From UBA3700 sp963592135 (GTDB lineage Bacteria; Bacillota; Clostridia; Christensenellales; UBA3700), in assembly GCA_963592135.1 (NCBI GenBank), contig CAVAVP010000022.1, positions 1-29,384 of the forward strand: 29,384 nucleotides of DNA. The letters are read 5' to 3'. The notes below the pieces were generated by a model. That model searched no databases and was not told where the DNA came from. It was given only the letters and a program-made list of their open reading frames with translations. How positions within the stretch are numbered: position 1 is the first letter of the stretch; each line of letters starts with the position of its first letter. Both the position numbers and the translations under genes were made by a program. Shown here piece after piece: positions 15,135 to 21,500 of this stretch.

Positions 15135-16019
15135 TTAATCTATTTTATCGATATCTAAATTTTTTAGATATTTTTTTAATTTTTCTTTTGTTTCTTTATG
15201 TCTAAGTCCAAACTCGATCGTAGCTTCAATAAAGCCTTCTTTATCTCCTATATCATAACGTCTTCCAACAAAATCATAAGCATAAGCACCTTTTGTTTTG
15301 GCAATAGTTAAAATGCTATCTGTTATATATTGTTCTTTTTTAGTGTCATCTTTTTCTTTTTCAATTACTTCAAAGATGTCAGGAGTTAAGATATATCTAC
15401 CTAAAGAGGCAAGAGTGGATGGCAATTTTTCTATTGGTGGTTTTTCAACAAATCCTTTAATTTCTGTTAATCTTCCATCAACTTTGCCTGGATCTACAAC
15501 TCCATATTTTGTAGCTTCTTCTCTTGGCATGCTTTGGCATCCTACAATTAGTTTTCCTGTTTTTTCATAGGCATCGATTAGTTGTTTAGTAACTGGAGTT
15601 TCATTACCTACATACATTAAATCATCGCCGTATAAAAGAGCAAAAGGTTCGTCATTTGCAAAATCTTTTGCAAGATATACAGCATTTGCAGTTCCATTCA
15701 TTACGTATTGAATAGTGTAGTGGAAATTTGCCATTTTATTTATAGATTGAATCATATTTAAAAGCTCAGTTTTATTGGTGCTCTTAAGCAAGCCTTCTAA
15801 TCTTTCATTTGTTGAAAAATGTTCTTTAATACAATCTTTAGATACAGAAACTATAAGTAGGATGTCTGTAATTCCACTATCTACGCATTCTTGACAAATT
15901 AATTGAAGTGAAGGAATGTCTATTATAGGGAACATTTCCTTTGGGATAGCCTTGGTCGCTGGCAAAAATCGTGTTCCAAATCCAGCACAAGGTATAACAG
16001 CCTTAGTTATTTTGTTCAT
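15135..16019 (-). CDS. galU: UTP-glucose-1-phosphate uridylyltransferase GalU
   Basis: Makes UDP-glucose from UTP and glucose 1-phosphate for envelope glycans and galactose metabolism. The 294 aa start with the nucleotidyltransferase signature AVIPCAGFGTRFLPATKAIPKEMFPIID (7-34). Further family blocks are FALLYGDDL (with the metal-binding aspartates), GVVDPGKVDGRL, IKGFVEKP, and SLGRYILTPDIF. The usual GLGHAV segment reads GTANAV, a small departure. GAGG lies 8 bases before the start. It is the only protein gene on the minus strand, with its own promoter divergent from ctsR. Confidence 0.94.
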   Translation of the reverse strand: MNKITKAVIPCAGFGTRFLPATKAIPKEMFPIIDIPSLQLICQECVDSGITDILLIVSVSKDCIKEHFSTNERLEGLLKSTNKTELLNMIQSINKMANFHYTIQYVMNGTANAVYLAKDFANDEPFALLYGDDLMYVGNETPVTKQLIDAYEKTGKLIVGCQSMPREEATKYGVVDPGKVDGRLTEIKGFVEKPPIEKLPSTLASLGRYILTPDIFEVIEKEKDDTKKEQYITDSILTIAKTKGAYAYDFVGRRYDIGDKEGFIEATIEFGLRHKETKEKLKKYLKNLDIDKID

Positions 16020-16053
16020 TAAATAGACCTCGCTAAAACTTTTATTAACTCAC

Positions 16054-16082
16054 ATTATACTATTATGAAGAAAAATATTCAA
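16054..16082 (-). promoter_or_regulatory. galU promoter
   Basis: Read on the minus strand, TTGAAT (16082-16077) and a perfect TATAAT (16059-16054) are 17 bases apart. Its -35 is 18 bases from the -35 of the divergent ctsR promoter. Confidence 0.82.
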
Positions 16083-16100
16083 ATTATTGTATTTTTTCTA

Positions 16101-16129
16101 TTGACATAACTAATTTCAGTGAATATAAT
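16101..16129 (+). promoter_or_regulatory. Consensus sigma-A promoter of the ctsR operon
   Basis: TTGACA (16101-16106) and TATAAT (16124-16129) both match the consensus fully, with a 17-base spacer. Such a strong promoter fits repression by CtsR as the mode of control. Transcription would start near 16136. Confidence 0.93.
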
Positions 16130-16138
16130 TAGGTAAAA

Positions 16139-16155
16139 GGTCAAAGAAAGTCAAA
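16139..16155 (+). promoter_or_regulatory. CtsR operator
   Basis: GGTCAAA (16139-16145), GAA, AGTCAAA (16149-16155) is a direct heptad repeat that fits the CtsR consensus GGTCAAANANRGTCAAA in every defined position. It covers about +4 to +20 of the transcript, so bound CtsR would block initiation. No second CtsR box was seen elsewhere in the window. Confidence 0.93.
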
Positions 16156-16197
16156 CTTTTAGAAACCAATAAAAAATAATAAAAGGAGTGATAAATA

Positions 16198-16656
16198 ATG
16201 GCATCCAATATATCAAATGTTATAGAAGAGTTTATAAAGTCAATATTTGGTGAAGACGAGCAAGTTCAACTATCTCGAAATGATTTAGCTAATTATTTCT
16301 CTGTTGCTCCTAGCCAGATTAATTATGTACTTACAACAAGATTCGGGACGGATAAAGGTTATGTAATTGAATCAAGAAGAGGTGGAGGAGGTTATGTAAC
16401 CATAATAAAGCTTTCTTCTAATCCTGATGAATTGTTGCCACAAATAATAAAAGAGATTGATGACCTTCCAGAACTCACTTATCAAAAGGCTTGTAATATT
16501 CTTGAAAGAATGGTTAGAGAAGATGTGATTGATGAAAAGGAATCTAATTTAATTAAAAGTGCAATATCAGATAAAGCTTTAGCAGTTCCACTAAGGGCAA
16601 ACGGATTAAGAAAAAATATTTTTAAAGAAGTAATCTTTGGATTAATGAGGAGATAG
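16198..16656 (+). CDS. ctsR: Transcriptional repressor CtsR
   Basis: Heat-sensitive repressor of clp genes, 152 aa. The N-terminal winged helix-turn-helix includes LSRNDLANYFSVAPSQINYVLTTRF (25-49). The glycine-rich wing ESRRGGGGYVTI (58-69), with Arg61 just ahead of the glycines, is the known DNA-contact and temperature-sensing element. The C-terminal four-helix dimerisation domain (about 80-152) ends with LRKNIFKEVIFGLMRR. It lies under a consensus promoter and a matching CtsR box (16139-16155), so it represses itself. mcsA starts three bases after the stop. Confidence 0.96.
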   Translation: MASNISNVIEEFIKSIFGEDEQVQLSRNDLANYFSVAPSQINYVLTTRFGTDKGYVIESRRGGGGYVTIIKLSSNPDELLPQIIKEIDDLPELTYQKACNILERMVREDVIDEKESNLIKSAISDKALAVPLRANGLRKNIFKEVIFGLMRR

Positions 16657-16659
16657 TAT

Positions 16660-17187
16660 ATGAGTGAAAGAAAAATTTGTGATTGTTGTCATCAAGAATA
16701 TGCTGTAGCAAATGTAAAGATTGGTGATAAGAAAATAGCACTATGTGGAAATTGTTATGCTAATTACCAATATGAAAATGCTTTTGAAAATATGTTTTCA
16801 GCCTCGTTCTTTGACAATTACTTTACTCCGTTTTCGGATTTTTTCAATTCTTATGTAGAAGAACAAAAAACACCAAAATATACATTAAGATGTAAATGTG
16901 GTTGTACAGAAGAAGATATTTTAAATACAGGAAGATTTGGTTGTTCTGAATGTTATAAAACATTTAAGAATGTAGTAGATAGATATGTTAACGAACTTGG
17001 TGGTAAGACTTATGCCGGTAAAGCGCCTGAACATATTATAAAAAATGGAGTTACTCCACCATCTATTGAAGATCAAATTAAGGAGTTAGAAGTAAAATTA
17101 AATGAAGCCGTTAGTAGTAGACAATATGCACTTGCTGGAACTTATGATAAAAAAATCCAAGAGTTAAAAAGCAAGATAAATAAATAG
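16660..17187 (+). CDS. mcsA: Arginine-kinase activator McsA
   Basis: Zinc-binding cofactor that activates the protein-arginine kinase McsB in the CtsR/ClpC stress pathway; 175 aa. Paired metal-binding cysteines are Cys7/Cys10, Cys29/Cys32, Cys78, Cys80 and Cys82, and Cys95/Cys98, giving the two zinc modules expected. The C-terminus carries a UvrB/UvrC-type helical hairpin (about 136-170, IKELEVKLNEAVSSRQYALAGTYDKKIQELK). AGGAG precedes the start, and mcsB follows after 10 bases. Confidence 0.94.
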   Translation: MSERKICDCCHQEYAVANVKIGDKKIALCGNCYANYQYENAFENMFSASFFDNYFTPFSDFFNSYVEEQKTPKYTLRCKCGCTEEDILNTGRFGCSECYKTFKNVVDRYVNELGGKTYAGKAPEHIIKNGVTPPSIEDQIKELEVKLNEAVSSRQYALAGTYDKKIQELKSKINK

Positions 17188-17197
17188 GAGGGAAGTT

Positions 17198-18196
17198 ATG
17201 GATAATCAATATAAAAATACAGTTATATCTACACGTATAAGATTAGCTAGAAATATTAATAACTTACCATTTCCTAATAGACTTTCTAATCAAGAAGAAA
17301 TATATAGTGTACTAGTTCGCGGAGTAGAAAAATCTTGTAAAGAGGTTTTTGGTTCACAATATGATAGTTTTCAAATGAACTCTATTAATAATATAATTGC
17401 AAACGCTTTAGTCGAAAGACATTTAATTAGTAAGGATTTAAAAGAATCTGAATATGGATGGGCTTTTATTAATAAATCAGAAGATGTTTCTATTATGGTA
17501 AACGAGGAAGATCATATTCGTGTTCAAAGTATAGTAAATGGATTTAACCTTGAGGCCGCCTATAATACAGCTGCCAAGATAGACAAGGCATTAAAGAATA
17601 ATTTGGATATAGCTTATGATGAAAAATTAGGATATTTAACAGCTTGTCCTACAAATCTTGGAAGTGCAATGAGGGCATCTGTAATGTTGTTTTTGCCAGG
17701 ACTATCAAGGCTTGGAACTATAGAAAATGTTATACTTCAATGCAAACAAGCTGGAATGACAATTAGAGGTTTGTATGGTGAAGGTTCTAATGCGGATGGT
17801 TATATATACCAAGTATCTAATCAGGCTGCAGTAGCATTAAGCGAAGACGAAATTATAAAGAAAGTAAAGGTTATCGTTGAAAGTATTTGTAAAGCTGAAG
17901 ATAAGGCTAGAGAGAGATTAAAAAATGAACAAAACTTTGAACTAAAAAACGAAATAATGATTTCTTATGGTATATTGAAGTATTGCATAAAGATTTCATC
18001 AAAAGAGGCAATGCAAAATTTAGCAATGGTTAAACTAGGCATGGCTTTAGGATACATACAAGAGGATGTAGATACATTAAATAGATTAATTGTACTTATA
18101 CAGCCGGGTATGTTATGTTACATAGCAAAAAAAGAACTTGATCCGCTAGCAAGAGATGTAGATAGGGCTAGTGTTATCAAGAATGGATTAAAATAG
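17198..18196 (+). CDS. mcsB: Protein-arginine kinase McsB
   Basis: Phosphorylates arginines on client proteins (and on CtsR), marking them for ClpC-ClpP. The 332 aa show the phosphagen-kinase fold: ISTRIRLARNI (10-20), NEEDHIRVQ (102-110), CPTNLGSAMRASVM (150-163) and RGLYGEGSNADGYIYQVSNQ (190-209). The protein is about 30 residues shorter than B. subtilis McsB (363 aa), mostly near the C-terminus, where the end reads ARDVDRASVIKNG. The ribosome site AGGAGG precedes the start; clpC follows after 12 bases. Confidence 0.95.
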   Translation: MDNQYKNTVISTRIRLARNINNLPFPNRLSNQEEIYSVLVRGVEKSCKEVFGSQYDSFQMNSINNIIANALVERHLISKDLKESEYGWAFINKSEDVSIMVNEEDHIRVQSIVNGFNLEAAYNTAAKIDKALKNNLDIAYDEKLGYLTACPTNLGSAMRASVMLFLPGLSRLGTIENVILQCKQAGMTIRGLYGEGSNADGYIYQVSNQAAVALSEDEIIKKVKVIVESICKAEDKARERLKNEQNFELKNEIMISYGILKYCIKISSKEAMQNLAMVKLGMALGYIQEDVDTLNRLIVLIQPGMLCYIAKKELDPLARDVDRASVIKNGLK

Positions 18197-18208
18197 GAGG
18201 TATAAACT

Positions 18209-20779
18209 ATGAACGGATACAGTCAAGAGTTACAAAAAGTAATATTAAATGCGCAAGAATTGGCAAGAAAGTCTGGTGGTTTAATGGGAACAGAGCAAAT
18301 TATTAGTGCAATGCTTAACACAGAAGAATCAAGAGGTGGACAGTTGCTTAGAAATTTTGGTGTAAATCCAAATGAATATCAATCAATATCTATATCTATG
18401 GATGCGATGTATGCAAGTGAAAGTTATAAGGCTTCTGCAAGAGTGCTACAGGCTTTGCAAGCTGCATGTAAAAGAGCAATTTCTTTAAAGGTTGAATATC
18501 TTTATTCAGACTTGTTATTATTTGAAATTTTGAAAGATACAAGTTCTTATGGTGTAAAAGCTCTTATACAATTAGGAACAAACTTAAATGCAGTATATTC
18601 CGCACTAGCTAGTAAATTTTCAAATGAAAATATATCGCTTGAAGGTAATTTAAAAAGTCTCTTAGATTTAGAAAACGATGATGATAATGACTTTGATATA
18701 TTTAAAGAATTTGAGACAGATGAGGTAGAATCTATCTTTAAAGGTAATGATAGTAACAGTGGAAGTAATGACAGCTCTTTAAAAGGATTAGAAAAGTTTG
18801 GTGTTGACTTAACAAGAAAGGCTCGTGAAGGAAAACTTGATCCTGTTATTGGCAGAAAGAATGAAACAGATAGAATTATTCAAACTCTATCAAGAAAGAC
18901 TAAAAACAATCCAGTATTAATAGGTGAACCAGGTGTAGGTAAGAGTGCTATCGTTGATGGACTTGCTCAGGCAATTGTTGCGGGCGATGTTCCTGAAATG
19001 TTAAAGGATAAGGTTATATTCTCGCTTGATTTAACTAGTATGCTTGCTGGTACAAAATACAGGGGTGAGTTTGAAGAGAGAATCAAGAAAATGCTTGATG
19101 CTCTAAAGCAAAATCCAAATGTAATCTTGTTTATTGATGAGATTCATATGATAGTTGGGGCAGGTGAATCAGAAGGCGGCTCTATGGATGCTGCTAATAT
19201 GTTAAAACCACAACTTGCCAGAGGTGAAATTCAAACTATTGGTGCAACAACAATTACAGAATATAGGAAGTTTATTGAAAAGGACCCAGCATTAGAAAGA
19301 AGATTCCAACCAATTATGGTAGACCCTCCATCAACTGAAGATGCTTTGTGTATTCTAAAGGGTGTTAGAAAGAAATATGAGGATCACCATAAAGTTAAAA
19401 TTACAGACGAGGCTTTAAAGGCTGCCGTTAACTTATCAGATAGATATATAACAGATAGGTTCTTACCAGATAAAGCACTTGATTTAATTGATGAAGCAGC
19501 TGCAGCTAAACACGTAGGAGCTTCTGTAATGCCAAAAGATATTAGTGAATATGAAGATAAAATAGCTAAGCTTTCATTAGATATTAATGGTGCTGTTAGT
19601 CGTAGAGAATTCGCTAAGGCTGATCAGCTTGAAAATGAACGTAAGAAAATGCAACAAGAATACAATAATCTAAAGGCAAAATGGAAGACTTCTAAGAATA
19701 ATGAAGATTTAATTTTAACAGAGGAAGATATTGCCAAAGTTGTTTCTTCATGGACAAAAGTTCCAGTAGTAAAATTGACTCAATCAGAGGCTGATATATT
19801 ACTAAATTTGGAAAATGTATTGAGAAAGAGAGTTGTTGGACAAGATGAAGCAGTTACTGCTGTTGCTAAAGCTGTAAGACGTGCAAGAGTAGGAATTAAA
19901 GATCCAAAAAGACCAATTGGTACATTTATATTCTTAGGACCTACAGGTGTTGGTAAGACAGAACTTTCAAAAGCATTAGCTGAGGCTATGTTTGGTGATG
20001 AAAACTCTATTATAAGAATTGATATGTCAGAATACATGGATGCAGCAAATGTTTCTAAATTGATAGGTTCTGCTCCAGGTTATGTAGGATACGATGAGGG
20101 TGGACAGCTTACAGAAAAAGTAAGAAGGAATCCATATTCAGTTGTGCTATTTGATGAAATAGAAAAAGCACATCCTGACGTATTTAATATCTTACTTCAA
20201 ATACTTGATGATGGTAGATTAACAGATTCTCATGGTAGAACTATAAACTTTAAGAATACAATTATCATCTTGACATCAAACATTGGTGCAGGAGAAATTA
20301 GAAAAGGTTCTTTAGGCTTTGGTGATGCTAAATCTACAATCGACTACGAAGGAATGAAGGAAAGACAAATGGATGCTCTAAAGAGAACATTAAAACCTGA
20401 GTTTATTAACAGAATTGATGATATTATTGTATTTAGATCATTTGAAAAGGCTGATATGAATAGTATTGCTAAATTGATGGGTAATAACTTAATTAATAGG
20501 CTAAAAGAACGTGACTTGGTTGTTGAAATCAAAGACGCTGCTTATGATGTTATTATTGAGAAAGGTTTTAATTCAGAATATGGTGCTAGACCATTAAAGA
20601 GAGCGCTTCAGTCTATGGTTGAAGACGAACTTGCAACAAGGATGTTGAAGAATGAGTTTGGTCTTGGTGATACTGTTGTAGTTGATGCAAAAGATGGTCT
20701 TTTAACCTTTGTAAAAAAGGAAGAAAAGAAAGAAGAAAATAGTGGAGATGCTTCTTCTGATGAAAAGGGCGAATCTTAA
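18209..20779 (+). CDS. clpC: AAA+ unfoldase ClpC
   Basis: Hsp100 unfoldase that feeds proteins, including arginine-phosphorylated ones, to ClpP. Order of domains in 856 aa: Clp N-domain (about 1-145), acidic Ser/Asn-rich linker (155-190), AAA1 with Walker A GEPGVGKS (239-246) and Walker B LFIDEIH, and an M-domain coiled coil with a UVR-type segment (about 450-490). AAA2 follows with Walker A GPTGVGKT (577-584) and LFDEIEKAHPDV. The ClpP-binding loop is represented by SLGFGD in the second AAA domain. It ends in a lysine/glutamate-rich tail. It is the last gene of the ctsR operon, and the order ctsR-mcsA-mcsB-clpC is that of Bacillus and many Clostridia. Confidence 0.97.
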   Translation: MNGYSQELQKVILNAQELARKSGGLMGTEQIISAMLNTEESRGGQLLRNFGVNPNEYQSISISMDAMYASESYKASARVLQALQAACKRAISLKVEYLYSDLLLFEILKDTSSYGVKALIQLGTNLNAVYSALASKFSNENISLEGNLKSLLDLENDDDNDFDIFKEFETDEVESIFKGNDSNSGSNDSSLKGLEKFGVDLTRKAREGKLDPVIGRKNETDRIIQTLSRKTKNNPVLIGEPGVGKSAIVDGLAQAIVAGDVPEMLKDKVIFSLDLTSMLAGTKYRGEFEERIKKMLDALKQNPNVILFIDEIHMIVGAGESEGGSMDAANMLKPQLARGEIQTIGATTITEYRKFIEKDPALERRFQPIMVDPPSTEDALCILKGVRKKYEDHHKVKITDEALKAAVNLSDRYITDRFLPDKALDLIDEAAAAKHVGASVMPKDISEYEDKIAKLSLDINGAVSRREFAKADQLENERKKMQQEYNNLKAKWKTSKNNEDLILTEEDIAKVVSSWTKVPVVKLTQSEADILLNLENVLRKRVVGQDEAVTAVAKAVRRARVGIKDPKRPIGTFIFLGPTGVGKTELSKALAEAMFGDENSIIRIDMSEYMDAANVSKLIGSAPGYVGYDEGGQLTEKVRRNPYSVVLFDEIEKAHPDVFNILLQILDDGRLTDSHGRTINFKNTIIILTSNIGAGEIRKGSLGFGDAKSTIDYEGMKERQMDALKRTLKPEFINRIDDIIVFRSFEKADMNSIAKLMGNNLINRLKERDLVVEIKDAAYDVIIEKGFNSEYGARPLKRALQSMVEDELATRMLKNEFGLGDTVVVDAKDGLLTFVKKEEKKEENSGDASSDEKGES

Positions 20780-20784
20780 AACAG

Positions 20785-20827
20785 AGGTGCCTGTTAAAGT
20801 TGATTTTACATCTTTTAATGGGTACCT
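20785..20827 (+). other. Long imperfect hairpin between clpC and hpf
   Basis: AGGTGCC (20785-20791) pairs with GGTACCT (20821-20827, one G-U). Inside, TTAAAG (20794-20799) pairs with CTTTTAA (20812-20818, one bulged T) around a 12-base loop. No T-run follows, so it is not a standard intrinsic terminator. It ends six bases before the hpf extended -10 and overlaps the place of its -35. Confidence 0.45.
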
Positions 20828-20832
20828 GAAAA

Positions 20833-20841
20833 TGATATAAT
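20833..20841 (+). promoter_or_regulatory. Extended -10 promoter of hpf
   Basis: TG (20833-20834), A, TATAAT (20836-20841) is a complete extended -10 element; no convincing -35 accompanies it. Start of transcription would be near 20848, leaving a short leader with AGGAGG at 20866-20871. Confidence 0.65.
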
Positions 20842-20879
20842 CTAGTTGGATTAGAAGTAAACTATAGGAGGAAACTATT

Positions 20880-21416
20880 ATGCGTATAGAAATTATTTCA
20901 AAAAGTTACAAGAAAGGAGAAAAACTAGATGGCATTATCAAAGATAAATTATCTAAACTTGATAGATATTTTGAAGATGAAGCTAATGTAAAGGTATCTT
21001 TAAAGCAAATTGGTAAGGAAGGTACTAAAACTGTAAAGTATGGAATGGAAATAACCATTTTCTATGGAAGCAATTTTGTTAGAAGTGAAGTTATTTCAGA
21101 TAATATGTACAAAAATATAGACTTGGCTTTACCTAAGCTTGAAGGCCAAATTAGAAAGTATAAGACACGACTAGACAAATTAAAGAAAGAAGCTTTTGAC
21201 GAATCAGCATTATATGCTTCAACTATTCCAGAAGAAAAACAACTAGTTAGAACAAAAACTATACATCTAAATTCTATTTCAACAAAAGAAGCTATTGAAA
21301 AGATGGCAATGACTGATCACGATTTTTATGTTTATATGGATGAAGCATCAGGAATGGTAAGTATTGTTTATAATAGAGAAGATGGTGAAGTAGGTAGAAT
21401 TGAACTAGTTTACTAA
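20880..21416 (+). CDS. hpf: Ribosome hibernation promoting factor, long form
   Basis: Binds 30S subunits and drives formation of inactive 100S ribosome dimers under stress or starvation. The 178 aa have two parts: an N-terminal beta-alpha fold (1-100) with the basic segment LEGQIRKYKTRLDKLKK (87-103) and a C-terminal dimerisation domain (about 122-178, IHLNSISTKEAIEKMAMTDHDFYVYMD...VYNREDGEVGRIE). Together these define the long form, typical of Firmicutes. AGGAGG lies 8 bases before the start. It is a single-gene transcript with its own promoter and terminator. Its location between two heat-shock operons, and not near secA as in Bacillus, is notable. Confidence 0.95.
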   Translation: MRIEIISKSYKKGEKLDGIIKDKLSKLDRYFEDEANVKVSLKQIGKEGTKTVKYGMEITIFYGSNFVRSEVISDNMYKNIDLALPKLEGQIRKYKTRLDKLKKEAFDESALYASTIPEEKQLVRTKTIHLNSISTKEAIEKMAMTDHDFYVYMDEASGMVSIVYNREDGEVGRIELVY

Positions 21417-21436
21417 AATCTAAAAAAAATATTTAG

Positions 21437-21467
21437 ATCCTAGCCAAGAAAATGGCTAGGATTTTTT
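21437..21467 (+). terminator. Intrinsic terminator of hpf
   Basis: A perfect 10-bp stem, ATCCTAGCCA (21437-21446) with TGGCTAGGAT (21453-21462), encloses the loop AGAAAA and runs into six Ts (21462-21467). Confidence 0.94.
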
Positions 21468-21484
21468 ATTTTTTATTTTATATA

Positions 21485-21493
21485 TGTTATAAT
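21485..21493 (+). promoter_or_regulatory. Extended -10 promoter directly before the M60-like gene
   Basis: TG (21485-21486), T, TATAAT (21488-21493) is a perfect extended -10. Only seven bases separate it from the ATG at 21501, so the first transcribed base would be at or next to the start codon. The -35 region (21465-21470, TTTATT) is weak and overlaps the T-run of the hpf terminator. Confidence 0.7.
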
Positions 21494-21500
21494 AAGCACT

